DNA of 64,000 nt from Aquatica leii (Eukaryota; Arthropoda; Insecta; Coleoptera; Lampyridae), in the NCBI GenBank assembly GCA_035610365.1, contig CM069432.1:71242520-71306519 (forward strand), in the 5' to 3' direction. The notes under the pieces are model-generated. The model saw only the letters and a list, made by a program, of their open reading frames with translations. It did not search any database and was not told the origin of the DNA. A program made the position numbers and the translations under genes. Positions 1 through 12,479 of this stretch are shown in pieces. The first letter of the stretch is position 1. Each line of letters begins with the position of its first letter.

Positions 1-1790
1 AACTGTAATTAAAAATTAACTTCAATTAATTCTTATGATGTATACTCATGAACGTTTTGTAGACAAAGATTATATAACGAGTATACTAAAAAATGTGTTA
101 TTAACAGAATTTTTAGCTCAACACTATATAAATTTTATAATATATTGTAAAACACATTTTAAAAAGTACATATGTATATGTATGTTTTAAGATTTGTTTT
201 TTTTTTGTTCAGCATTGACTTTTCTTATACCACTAACTGGTTTCAAAAACAGTCGATATTTTTGCAGTGTCGTTTTATAAATGGAATATCGATCAAAAAT
301 TTCCAATCCTCTATTTTATTCATTAAACACTAGTACTATATAGGTATAACGCAACAACAAAACTATTAAAAATACTATACATAAAAAATCATTGCTATGT
401 TCGAGAAAGAAACTTAATCTTGTAATTTAAAAAAGATACCCGCCATTATATATCATATACCTGTTTATTCCAATCGAAACTTTTTGCCGTGACGCGTAAT
501 TGCTTTAACAAAGATTAAAAAGGGTGTAATAAGATTAGTTGAACGAAGCAGCAAACTGTAGGTAGTTTCTGCCAAGATTTGATTTGATGATCCTCGATAA
601 TATGCGGTTATAAAAGCAGCTGTCAGCCACTCCCCATATTTATCAAAATTACTATTTTGATGAAGAAGTGAGATTTGACCGGTACGCTTTTGCAGGTGCA
701 TTTGCTTTTTTCTTTTGATATGGCGTATACTAAACAATAAAAGCATCGTTTGAAAATTTATATCTCTAATTATAATTATTTTTTCTATTTTCGACCGTGT
801 TATTAAGATGCATTAGAATAACTACATTTTTCGAATATAATTAAATCCTAGCTAAATCGAGAAATCTTTATTCGATTATATCATTGTTTGTGAAACTGAC
901 GAAAAAATAATATTCATTTAACCCAAAATTAATGTTGTACATATTCGTACATTATTACGTACAAAGTATTTTAATAATGTTGTTAAGAAACTAGACCACA
1001 ACAATGTATATATATAAAGCAAATACAGTTCTATATTGTTTAGTAGTTTTATGTTAAACTAGGCTGAACTATGGTTACGTCGGAAAGGTGATTTGTACAA
1101 AAATTTTAGATTGTGCAAAATTTATTTGGAATCAAAATATTTTTTTTTGTGTCGCAGCTGAATGAAAAAATGCCAATAATTTTTCTATCTGGAAGATAGT
1201 AAGTGATAAGATTTACGATAAAGAACAATTAAGAAAATAATTATTTCTTCAAGTGGGTATTAAAATTAACATTTTTATATCTCTACCATCATCATCAAGA
1301 GTAAATTGATACTGTAAAGTTAATGCCTGCCTGAAATTTTAGGAATTTTATTTTTTATCAAACAACGCCTAAAATTTTAATTAAATTGCTTCTACAGATT
1401 TGTAAAAGAAAAATAGTTTTGTAAAATTTACTCTCATTAGATGTGTGAAATTGATCCTAGAAATAGATATAGATTATAATTTAGAATTTTGGTTACAATA
1501 ACGAATTTTTACTCCTAGTTTATTTATAAACAAATAAGTACACGATTAGGAATACGCGTAACTAATTAAAACTAACGATATTTAAGAAAAACACTTACTT
1601 TAATTTATATATCACTTATTTCTATTACTCGAATAATAATGTCGGCAAACTTCTGTTTATCTAAACCGGTATTTTGCTTATATTAAAAGTACGTACACTT
1701 ATTTATCTTAAAACACGCGTCAAACACGTTTATTTTAAACCGACGAAGTCTTAGTAACTTTAGACTTCGATAAACTGACTCCAGCTTCCT
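1..1790. other. AT-rich intergenic DNA, no supported gene
   Basis: Low-complexity AT-rich sequence. An open frame on the minus strand at 465-746 (93 codons) contains a segment FDKYGEWLTAAFITAYY, but I recognise no family and see no convincing splice sites flanking it. I see no RNA gene or repeat termini. Confidence 0.4.
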
Positions 1791-1814
1791 TTGAATCGTT
1801 TTTATACATTTCTG

Positions 1815-3607
1815 TTATCTGTCTCTAGAATGTTCAACATCCTTTTTAAAACTGTTCTGTCCCAAAACAGGAAACTGGATGGGACACAAGTAAAAAAGAT
1901 CGTGACGATAGCGGCAGCTCTCTTTATTTTGGCACTTCGGCCTAAAGTAGCAGTTAATGAACTCTTCCCGACCCGATATTCGACTGGGTTGAGAACTGCA
2001 GACCAACATTTGAACGCCTGTTTCTCGGAAGACGACCTCCAACGTATTTCGAACTGTCCTTCAATTCAGTTGATCTAAGCCACAACCAAGCTTGGGCACC
2101 TCCAGTTTCTTAATATTGTGGAACTCCATTCCTCTCTTAATATTCCACAATTCTTGCCACAGATTCGTATAACGGCTTTATACGTGAATACTTCTTGGTG
2201 ACCAGATAGAAAAAGAAGCGTCGCTCACCAAATAGTTTTAAAATTTTTCAACCGCCGGTTGCTGTCTTCATAATTTACCTAATCGTCCAAACTTCTTTTT
2301 AAATACGACTGCAACCCCTCTGGACATATCACCATTCTCGCTCTCGCAATCTGCGATGGCGTAATCGTTTTGTTTTTAGAACAGGTTTTGTTGTTCTTTG
2401 GTTGTAACTCTAAACCTCACGTTTCCAAAACCTCCGTATATGCCCATAAACCTATCGAAGTCCATTCTTTCGACTTGATTTTTGTTTCTGCTAGTTATTA
2501 CTCTGGTTTGGACCTGAACTTACATAACGTTGTTATCGCCAGCAAACATGGCTAGACGATCGATGTAGACCTTTTTTTGGTTTGCCTCTGGGTCGTTTTC
2601 GGATGCGATATATAACGTCATTAATACGCTGCACAATTTCATAAAGGCCCTTTCATTAATGCTGCAGCTTCGGCGACAAACCACGTCTTCTTTGAGGATT
2701 ATCATCATTCTGTGCCTTGACGTCATATCTGGTAGTCATTCTGTCGCTAGAAAGTTGTGTGTTTTTGTGTTTTTTTGGACTACTTCATGTACTTTGTCTA
2801 GCCTCTTCGTCAGCTTGTTGATGTAGTCTGTTCCAGCAACTTATTCTTCCGGTCTTTGTTCAAATTGGAAGTCGCATGGCAGTCGTATTTCGCGACCAAG
2901 CATGACACAGTATGGTATTTGGCTTGTGCTTTTGTGAACCGATGATCGGTATGCCATTAGGAAAAAGTGCAAGTGCTGACCCCAGTCTCTTTAATGTTCG
3001 GACACTACTTTGGCTAAGTATTTTACCATTGTTCGATTCATCTGTTCAACCGTGCTATACGATTCAAGATGGAGTGGCGTCGTCCTATTTTTCTTAATTC
3101 CTAACAGATGGCAAACTTCTTAAAACAGCCCAGACTCAAAGTTTCGGCCTTGGTCCGAGTGTAATTCCAACGGAACTTAAAACAGACAGAAAAACTCTTT
3201 CACTAATACGTCGTCGACTACAGCGGTTTTTGGATTGGGTATGGCGTAAACGTCCGTCCATTTTGTGAAATAATCCATCGCCACTAAGATGTAATTGTTT
3301 CCCGAATCTGATGTTGGGAACATCCTTGCGATGCCAATCGCTACTGTTTCTAAAGGGCTCCCCACTTTATACTGCTTCATTGGTGCTTTGCGCTTTTTTG
3401 CTGAACCATTTCTGATAGCGTGTCTAACATATCATAAATTCTCGGAAAACGATTGTTTTCCTTTTTGGTCACGTTGTTAAACGTAGGTTGCTGGCAATAT
3501 CGGCATAATGAAGGCATCGGTATTTGTACGTTAGGCCGACAGAGTATCAACGTGCACACGCCTACATACTTAAAATACGATAAAGGGTCTACAGCATTTT
3601 GACTCAT
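1815..3607 (-). pseudogene. Ty3/gypsy integrase remnant
   Basis: Decayed pol 3' end of a Ty3/gypsy LTR retrotransposon. Reading from high to low coordinates, the frame around 3380-3177 holds the start of the integrase core (PTSDSGNNYILVAMDYFTKW). Across frameshifts it continues with HSDQGRNFES (second catalytic Asp), VEQMNRTMVKYLAKVVSEH (catalytic Glu), an AYRSSVHKSTSQ block and REIRLPCDFQFEQRP near 2880. The first catalytic Asp is lost: the expected VAIDIAG reads VAIGIAR. Several stops and frameshifts make it non-functional. The sequence towards 1815 is probably the degraded C-terminal tail. No LTRs are visible on either side. Family assignment is secure from the integrase motifs; the outer limits are uncertain. 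Confidence 0.8.
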
Positions 3608-3881
3608 CGTAGTTGCATCGGCCCGATATATTAGACCTTTAGCGTACTATTATGATTGTACCGATACTATTATGACATTTTTAAATTTTCCACGCAGTCG
3701 TCTTCGTACGCACTCGTTTTGAATCGTTTTCGTTGCTTAAAAATTGTAGTGTTTATACTTTGCATTTTTATTCCTTTTGTTATAATAACAATGATGACGA
3801 ATTTAAGGTAATCAAATATATTATTATTTAAGGTTAAAGGTAATTAGATATTTCCCCCCAGAAATAAGTTATTTAGTAAAC

Positions 3882-4196
3882 TTGTGCTTAACCTCTACAT
3901 CTAGTCCCGCCAAATCTAAAATTAAAACAATTGCCATTTGCTCAACTACATTTAAAAAGTTTAGTAAAAGCTATAATCAAAGAAAAATCAAAAATGCTGT
4001 TAGGAACTTAATTGATGTTGTTCAATTAGAATATCGACAGTCAACCAGTAGTAGTCGTTTAAATGAATCATTTTCTGAACTGAAAGCAATTTTTCTGTAC
4101 TTATCGATAATGAAAACAAAAAATGCTACACGTCTTGACATCGAAAGTGTCATTCTAAATTGGCTTAGAAACTCAAGTGACCGCGATGGAGGATGA
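3882..4196 (+). other. Unrecognised open frame, about 104 codons
   Basis: Open frame rich in Lys, Ser and Asn, ending in LRNSSDRDGG. It is followed about 100 nt later by an AATAAA at about 4299, so it could be the 3' end of a transposon or cellular gene. I recognise no domain. It lies between the gypsy remnant and the pogo element and could be mobile-element debris. It has no good ATG context. Confidence 0.25.
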
Positions 4197-4439
4197 TCTA
4201 AAAGGCAAAAAAGATCTGATACATAGACATTGTATTACGTACTTTTATATCAATATTATTAGATTATTACTATTTGTTTAAAACTGTTGCATTTCAAAAT
4301 AAATTCATGTTCTCACTAACTTTGTTATTATAACGTGGCGTGAAAATTATATAGGCGTTTGATTCACAAGGTTTTTGATACTTTTGCTAACTTTTAAAAT
4401 TTATTGCAATTAATTATATCTATTGAGTATACTACTAAT

Positions 4440-4720
4440 ACTTAATTAATAGTAAATTCAGTCGGTCAAGCATCGGCACTTCATCGAAATTTGACCCAAA
4501 CGCTATCTGACCGATCTCATTCGGTAGTGGTTACATATGCATGTAACGGAGGTACGTCATCGTACCGCAGTAACGTTTGAAAGCAGGCCGCCGTGACGCG
4601 GAGATAACGGGCCGATGTTGGTTGCCTGCACAGGCCCGACAAAAGTGCGTCGGTGCCGGGGTATTTGGCCGACATTCGACCGTACCAATTTTGTTTGTTG
4701 AGTAGTCTACGCTAAATCTG
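4440..4720. other. Locally GC-rich patch
   Basis: This stretch is visibly richer in G and C than its AT-rich surroundings, with repeated CGG/CCG-type words such as GGCCGATG, GGCCGACATTCGACC and CTGACCGATC. No open frame fits it. It lies directly upstream of the pogo-type transposase and may be an unrelated repeat fragment. Confidence 0.35.
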
Positions 4721-4849
4721 GTTGATCAGTCTTTCTTCTTTACGAGTACCATTAGGGACACCCAGGGTTATATAATAGTTTAATCACACTTTCTCTCTTG
4801 ATATCCGTAATTATTTGTTCGGTTTCTTATCTTTTCACCAAAGGAAGTC

Positions 4850-6494
4850 GCCGTGGATGTTGTCGTATAGACCGAGCAAAAAGAAACAAAGAACTCTCAT
4901 TGAGACTAGCAGAAGCCACTTCTTTGGCTAAAGACATGGGCTTTAATAAGCTAGTGGTCGAAAAGTTTTTCATAACTTAACTAATGTCTACTCTCGTTAC
5001 AAATTTGGACCAGAACAAATTTATAATGTCGACGAGACAGCGTTAACCACTGTTCAGGGCACACAAAGTCGTTGCTCCTTGCGGACAATAGCAAGTTGGT
5101 CAGATCACTTCCACTGAACGAGGCACTCTAGTGACTATGGTAGGCGCAATAAACGCCTTAGGAAATTCGGTTTCGCTTTTGTTGATATTCCCTCGTAAAT
5201 TTTACAAAGTTCATATGATTTGTGGAGCTCCAGCGGGAAGTATAGATGCGGCCAATCTATCTGAGTGGATCACAAAGGAGATATTAGTAAAATGGCTAAC
5301 TCATTTTATTAAACATGCAGTTTCTACTGAGAATCGTTCTGTGCTTCTCATTATGGATAAGCGCGAGACCCATATTAATTTGAAAGTAATAGAAACTGCT
5401 AAGAAAAACAATATTGTCCTTCTCACACTTCCACCTCACACGAGCCATAAAATGCAACCCCTGGACAAATCTATTTATGGCCCACTGAAAAATTATTATA
5501 ATACAGCATGTAAGAGCTGGCTGATTACTAATCCAGGAAAGAAAATAGACATTTACAACATCACCGAATGATTGGGTCAATCTTATGGGTTAGCTTTCTG
5601 TCCCAAAAATATTATGTCGGGCTTCAAGCGCACCGGAATTTATCCCTTAGATCGCACCTGCTTTGGTTATAATGAGTTTTTTCAGCTTCAGTTACGGTTA
5701 TCCCCTTACAGAAGGAAAATATAAATGAATTAACATCTACATCTACCGCAACTTTGCCATTCTCTACATCCACCACAACTCCGATACTATCTACATCCAG
5801 CACAACTCCGCTACCATCTAAATTCACATCAGTTACTCCTCCAGCTAATAAAGTTTCCTCCCATGTAGATCGTAAAATAAGTGAGAACGATAATAATGAA
5901 AACAAAACTTTGTATTTTTCTCCCGAAAAGATTATTCCGCTTCCCAAGGTGAAGAAGCCAGTTGAAAATTCTAAAGGCGGCTGAAAAAAGAAATCAACAA
6001 AGATTTTGACTAGCACCTCCTTTTTGCTAAAACTTCAGAATGAACGAGATGCAAAACTAAAAGTTGCCGTTAAACGAAAGCTACACAGTCAGAAGATAGC
6101 TGAATCAAGTTCATCAACAGATAATGAAGAAGACCTGTTAGACCTGTCATTTGCGTCATCTACTCTATCCGAAGATTTTGAAAATCACGAAAATTTTAAT
6201 AATATGGAAAATATAAAAGATAATAGCTTTGTGTTAGTTAAATTTTGCACAAAAAAACTTATTAAAGATTTTGTTGGTAAAATAATGGAAATCCTGCCTA
6301 ATGATGAGTTTACCATATCTTTTTTGAGAAAGCATACTAGAAACAAGTTTGTTTTTCCAAATGTGGAGGATACATCGACTGTTGACAAAAAGGACATAAT
6401 TATACATCTGCAAGATCCTGTGAATACTGGTGGAACAGCAAGAACTGCAAAATGTTTCTCATTTACAGGAGTTGACCTTTTTAACGTCAATTAA
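4850..6494 (+). pseudogene. pogo/Tigger-like transposase, broken (copy 1)
   Basis: Transposase of the pogo/Tigger branch of Tc1/mariner (CENP-B/jerky-like, DDE_1 endonuclease). The visible order is: the end of the HTH region (LAEATSLAKDMGFNK, about 4900), the first catalytic Asp in YNVDETAL (about 5020, in another frame), then MVGAINALGNS, and LLIMDKRETHINLKV (about 5350). There the second catalytic Asp is kept but the usual DNHETH has become DKRETH. PPHTSHKMQPLDKSIYGPLK follows and contains the third catalytic position. The C-terminal tail runs from 5624 through 6494 and is acidic and Lys-rich, ending in FTGVDLFNVN. At least two frameshifts and several stops (for example after 4977 and at 5569) disable it. 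The N-terminal psq-type HTH is missing or degraded. Confidence 0.85.
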
Positions 6495-6559
6495 CCATGC
6501 ATCAATATGTATTTTGTTGTTATTTTTTAGAGTTTAAATGTTTTTTCTTCAGTTTTAAT

Positions 6560-6690
6560 TAACAAGCGTGTTTTTCTCATGTTATGTTTAAATTAAGAAT
6601 TGTGAGCAATGTTGGAACTGTGGGTGGCCAGCGTTGGCACATGCTTCCAACAGTGACCACATGTACCAAAATAATAAATAAAACGTTATA
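6560..6690. repeat. Imperfect inverted repeat downstream of pogo copy 1
   Basis: GTTGGAACTGTGGG at about 6612 is partly complementary to CCAACAGTGACCACA at about 6648. It could be a subterminal inverted repeat of the pogo-type element that ends at 6494. No partner was found upstream, so this is tentative. Confidence 0.25.
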
Positions 6691-7097
6691 TGTCATTCTA
6701 TATTTTCATTACTGAAACATAAGGAAGGTTAATTGAAGCTAAACGAAGATACATTCAGTTGACATACTTAAAGTCGATCTAATGTCAGTATCGAAGGAAC
6801 CAGTCCTAAATAAGAAAAAAGGTGGCCGCTGTTGGATGGTCTCCCCTATTTACCGCTAAAAACTCCGCCAGATTGTTTTCGGAAAGCTTAAATTAGGAAT
6901 TTCTTGTAAATGCAAGTTTATTTTATTTTATTACATTCCGCATTGATAAGTTTAGCTTTATTGTCTTTTGTAGTTTGTGGTCGCAATTTGCTTTCCGCTT
7001 CCGCGTTATGGAGATTTCTACTTTAATAGAATCAAGTGTACATACAAGTATCTATACTCGCTCGAATTCAACAGCCAAGCAATCAATAACAGTAACT

Positions 7098-7690
7098 TCA
7101 CCATTCGCGTTCAGGCTGTAGAATTTTTGAAAAATATATCATAATGCCCTTGTGGACTGAGAATTTTCTCTTGTTTTGTATTATCTTTTTGGAACGACCA
7201 AAGACCCGATCTGGAGGTATAAAGTTATGCTCCCTAGTGGGAAATAGGTGTTGCATTTCTTTAAAGATACTACTCTGCACATAACAACATAAAAATCATT
7301 TCAGTGTTCTTATTCTGACTCGGAGAAGAGTCAGAGAACAGTTTTAATGTTGTAATGTGTCTGGTGAGCGTAAACGCCGACGTTTCGGATCATACTTTAT
7401 TCGATCCCTTGGTGTATGCAAATATATTTTGTTTATTAACCTCAGAACTACAAACGTCAGATTAGAGTCATACTTGCTGTAGATAATAAACGTCTCAAAT
7501 GCTTAATTTAATTATTGGTGTTGTTGCATATCAAAACAGATTTTTACTACGTCATTCGATTCTGTTGCACACTTTTTTGAGTGTATCTTATATAACTTTT
7601 GTTAAAACAGTGCGTATAACCGCCGCATCTGTCGTTTTAACAAGCTCCGCTCTTTTATGTTCGCAAAACAAACAAACGTCAGTCCGCTGA
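7098..7690 (-). pseudogene. DUF7869-type repeat protein fragment
   Basis: Minus-strand remnant of the insect repeat-encoded protein family carrying DUF7869. In order there is a Cys-containing block CLFCEHKRAELVKTTDAA (about 7677-7621), NDVVKICFDMQQHQ (about 7557-7516), FIIYSKYDSNLTFVVL (about 7495-7445) and, after a gap, FPTREHNFIPPDRVFGR (about 7247-7197), which is the family's most conserved block. Each lies in a different frame, with stops between. I know the family only as an insect transposon-associated protein of unknown biochemistry. The assignment rests on the order of the four blocks and is from memory. Confidence 0.6.
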
Positions 7691-10454
7691 TTTCACAATC
7701 TAAGATTAAATTTTCCAATAAACTTACTGAATGAGATTCGTGCATTCATGGTATGCCCGATATTGTACCACATTTTATAAAGTTTTCTCACTGATAACTT
7801 ATAGAGTAAAGTAACCACGTATACTTTTATTTCTCCCATAATGACTACTTCTTCATTTTACGCTTTTAATGTGATCAATAATGAAATTCATAATTTCATT
7901 ATCGGCAACAGTTGCTCTAGAACCATCTTTCGTTCAAGTTTAGACCTGATTTCTTTCAAAAAATAGGCAACAATAGGTTTTATTCTCAATTGTGAAAGCT
8001 GATAACCGATTGAAATGAACTTGTGCATACTCGTACAGAAGAACCATCTATTTTACGAATAAAATAATCTTTTTGAACATTGAGGCATTATAAATTTTAC
8101 AACAAAATTGTTTCAATCTGCTGCTTGTACAAAAACTCTAAAATAAATCATTCGTAAGCATAAGTAATTAATATGAAATTACACGCAAGTAACTAAGCAT
8201 GTATATCTTTTTGAGTCAATTCATTTGCTTGACAAAACTTTATACTCTCATGGGCAAATAAAATTTTAAGTTATTTACCAGCTGCACTGTTAAGTTTAAC
8301 AGAAATTTTCTTTTCCCAGTCAATTTGATTCTTCCTTTATCGCCTACTTAACTATTTAGTGTTGTTTTTTGTAATAACATAATTCACAATAAATTATCGT
8401 AGCAAATACGAGATTCCAAAGGTCAGTAACTTCAAGCAAGTAAATCCTTATAGCGTTGACTGACAACGCTTATAGGTTGTTGATCAGCTGACATTAACTG
8501 TTTAAGCGCATGAGCACGGACTTAACACACTTTACATAACACTCAACTGGAATTATCGTGAGATTTCACCTTGCAACTTGCAACCAAATGTAATATTACA
8601 AATGGTTTGTCATATACAAATTTATTCTTTTTAAGGGTTTATTTGTAATTTTATGTTTTGGAAAATAAGTAAAAATAAAAGCAGGGTTGAAAAGTTTATA
8701 AAAATTATTTATTTTCATACATACTATTTTTATACATTTAATTACTATTACGATTGTTTTATCACTTTTCTTCTTTCTTTATAAAGAATTGTGAGAATGT
8801 TATATTGTACGAGGGCGAAATCATACTTATTTACCACGAGTAGTAAAACGGTCCGCAGTTTTTGAAGTTGCGTCTCATAGGATCCAAAAACCACATTCGG
8901 TAGAAATTTTGTTGCATAATCTGTATGATATATTTACTTTAATTTTTTTATATTCTTATCGTCTGCATTCCAACGAAGGTTACTAGTAGTAACCTTGAAG
9001 TCAGATGCACGAAAAAATAAGTTAACTCTGCAAAGACGCAGAGTATACATAATTTATCTTTCGTAAATATACAAAGGTATTGTCTATTATAAGTTGTGAT
9101 TATAGCAATATAGTAATGTTTTTAACCTTGTATTTTTAAACCTGAACTTGTCAGTTCTTATGTGACATAGTTTTACACCTAATATACTCCTCCTATAGGA
9201 TTTTTCCCGTCTACGTAAACAAAACTAACTAGACTAAAACTACAGTATTTGCAACAATTCAAAAAGTCTAATGTTTGCTAATTTTGAATATTTGCTTTTA
9301 CGTGTTGACCTAAACATTTAGGCTAAAACAGAAAAAAGCCGAAAACCTTATAAAAACGTGCTTTACAGTGTTACCAACTGACTTTGTTGTATTTTCCCAC
9401 ACAAACTTTAAAAATTTCACAATTTTACTAATAATTCCACAAAAAAATTAAAACTACAACACTGATACAGATTATAAAATGTAGATTCATACAGGATTAT
9501 TCCCAAAATTGAACAACAATTTGTATTACTTAAAAAATACGCGCAACTACATAAAATTACAAAATTTTGTGGAATTCTACTATGATTGGAAACGCTGGTA
9601 TTTCAAATCATATATTTAAAAAATGTACTTAAAACAATCAAAACTATCTTCTTAAATGACGCCATCTGTTTCAAAACATCTGAACTCCATAAAATCTCAC
9701 ATTCTCTTTTTAATACATGTTGATGAGTCATTAATATAAACATCATTTAGTGAGGCAATTTAGAATTAATTAAGATTAAAGTTAATCTAATTTGCGCGCA
9801 AAATGTAGCTCTGCGCAAAGCACTAAAAACACTTTTATATTAACGTCTCGTCGTCTCATCACTTCTTATGTTGGTCTTGTTTAGTTTAGAAATATACCGG
9901 AGGCTTGGTATAGTTTTGTGCTATAAAATAGCAAGCAAATGTCAATTATCACTTTTGTGGACTTATGCGGTTTTGGAATAACGTCATTCAATTATATTTA
10001 AAAAAATAAAAACCCAGTCATGTACAGAATTTGCAGTTTTGTTTTAGTAGGGATCGTTGGCGTAACTTTCCCAATTTTTAAACACCCACATGTAAACGGG
10101 CCAGTACTTTTTATCATAATCATAACAATTTATTAGAACAACTTAAAACGATTACATTTTCAAATTTACATTTAACATAAGTTAATTATTATTCCATTCC
10201 ATATTACATTGTTAGATTTGTTGATTAAGATTGTGTATGGTAGGTAAAATAATTAGTTATATAACGTGAATCACTTTTTAGATAACTGTATGATAACTAC
10301 AATAAGTATTTTTGTATATTGCAGTTACATTATGTTTATCTTTTATCAGTAGTAAGTTATAGTTCATATAGACAATTGATTGCGTTTTCTCATTTATATT
10401 AGATTAAATTAGATTAATATATATGTTCATACATTTTAGTTAAACTTAAACCGT
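7691..10454. other. AT-rich intergenic DNA
   Basis: No supported gene. The only distinct structures are a perfect 21-nt palindrome at 8976-8996 and a small hairpin at 9026-9043, listed separately. Confidence 0.4.
8976..9043. repeat. Two adjacent stem-loop motifs
   Basis: AAGGTTACTA-G-TAGTAACCTT at 8976-8996 is a perfect palindrome with 10-bp arms and a single central base. At 9026-9043 CTCTGC and GCAGAG flank a 6-nt loop. Two structures within 70 bp are unusual in this sequence; function unknown. Confidence 0.5.
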
Positions 10455-11905
10455 TATTCAATTTGTGGACGATGGTACTGTAGAGGCAATGTCACTACCC
10501 GTTTCTTTCCCAAACACAACTGCATACCGCAATTCAAAAAGCTGAGTTGAGGTACAAAATTAAGATTTTTAGAAATGCTACTTACGGTAAGTTTAAATGT
10601 GTAGAAACAGGTGTTTTTCCTGCTTCAAATATTCCACTCACAAAATTGAACATATCATATATAAATAATTGTATGTGAAAGTATTGATGTAATTATTGTA
10701 ACTTTTTAGATGGCTATTTGAAAGCCCGTATGAAAGCTAAACTGACTGAGGATGCGAGTGGCCTGAACACTGAAACTAAAGAAAATAAGCAAAAACGCGT
10801 TCAAAAATTTTTGTCCAGTATTGATGATTCTACTAATTAAACATTTTTACCGCCTGAGCCAAAAATTAAGAAATATTAAAAAAAGTTGATAAGTAATGTA
10901 TCCATGGCATTTGTTTTGTATTCCCTTGCAATGCATGAGTTATATAAAGCCACAAGAAAGTAAATTTCAGTCTATTTTGAACCTTACTGCAGCATCATCG
11001 TCTATTTGATAAGGATGTAGTAAAAGAGGTAATAGTGATTATGTTTCATCAAGTATTTGATACATTAGTTTTTTTCTAACTTAGTGAAGCGTTCCTGGAA
11101 ACTTCGGGACACTGATCGAAAAGAATGGAATATTCTAGATTCCGATAACGTAAGAATATAAAAAATAAGATCGAGTTTAGTGAGAAGAAGAATTCAGTGT
11201 TAGTGAAAAATAAATACAGTGTGTAAATGTACGTGTTGTAAACATAAACAAGTACCGGTGCAGATAAGCAGAAGTTATCTGTGGACATTATTTGTTTAGT
11301 AATAGTAATATACAAACTAATGTAAGTTGTTTTTTTTTTTTTAATATCGTTACATTAGTAGCAAAGAATATACTCTTTGTTAGTAGTTACCTACGTTTAT
11401 AAAATTTAGTGCTAATCGTGAAAATACTTTGTTTGCAAATAAATTATATTTAAAATTCGTTACATTATGATTGTAGATAAAAAAAATAACCACTTTTTTG
11501 AAATTACAGACATATTATCTAAAGTCAAGTTTTTACGAAAAGTCCTAAGTATAACGTTAAAATGGCAGAAAGAACTGCAACGACATTTAGCTTCTTTAAT
11601 AATCCAGACATAACATTTCCCGTAGATACAGATGATGATTTCTTCAAAGTTGAAAGATTTTTACAAAATGAAGATTTTACTTATGATGTAATAAATTATA
11701 ATAATTATAAGTACCAACAATAATTAATGGTTAAATTTTACACCAAAGAACTATCAAGATTGGATGGTGCAAACACTTATGTGTATGTAAAACGATCACT
11801 ACATCCGATTTTATCTAATGAACTTGGACTGAAGTATAGCTAGTTAGGAAGAAAAGGAAAAACAGAGTTTCAGAATTCTAATATTTTCAATTATTTTATG
11901 TAAAT
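10455..11905 (+). pseudogene. DUF4806 repeat-encoded protein, intron-containing remnant
   Basis: Remnant of the insect DUF4806 protein family, which is repetitive in many insect genomes. Exon A (about 10455-10586) encodes QFVDDGTVEA, the family's N-terminal signature, and after a frameshift KAELRYKIKIFRNATY. An intron with GTAAGT at 10587 and a TTTTTAG acceptor ending at 10709 follows. Exon B (10710-10877) encodes KLTEDASGLNTETKE, KRVQKFLSSIDDS and, after one stop, FLPPEPKIKKY. A gap follows, then from 11562 the DUF4806 domain itself: FPVDTDDDFFKVERFLQNED, ELSRLDGANTYVYVKRSL, and LSNELGLKYS-stop-LGRKGKTEF. Stops at the ends of blocks show it is dead. Biochemical role of the family is unknown. 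Confidence 0.7.
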
Positions 11906-12479
11906 GTGTCTTATGTAGAACAATAGATGTATAAAGATGTTCAAAATATGCTTTGGTATATAAATATATTTATAAAGAAAAATAATTACAATTTTCTAAT
12001 CTAAAATCTAAAAAATAAAATTGCTTTAGAAGTGGTGAAAATATTTTTTTTTAATTTGTACTGTTATAAAAACATTAGTTATAAATTACTACAGTTTGAC
12101 CAAGCTTACAAAAACCCTGGGTAGGCGTGTCTGGGGGAGCGCAAGGTATAGTCTGATGAAAAAGTATTTGGGCGCTAATTTTTAAAATTAGACAACAAGC
12201 AAACGAGTAGCACTCGACTGCATAATTGGTTGCATAAGTTGTAGTTAAAAAAAAATTAAAAAATGTTTGTATAAAACATGAACAATCGTGATCACTGTAT
12301 AAATATCTCATTTTAATCTAATCATTAGTTAAAACTAGAATAACCACAGTTAGTACGGTTTTTAATAAATCTTTTATTGAAAAATTTACAATGCAGAACA
12401 GTAAACACTTATTTCGGTATAAAATACATAAAAATGCATTATCCCTTATTCATTAAATGACACTAAGGTCAATAATTAA
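11906..12479. other. AT-rich DNA between two transposon remnants
   Basis: No gene supported. Probably includes the non-coding 3' part of the Sailor-like element that follows; I could not locate its terminal inverted repeats. Confidence 0.3.

Noticed and set aside
465..746. 93-codon minus-strand frame near the left edge
   Set aside because: Composition is protein-like in part, but I recognise no family and the flanks lack good splice sites; kept only as a remark.
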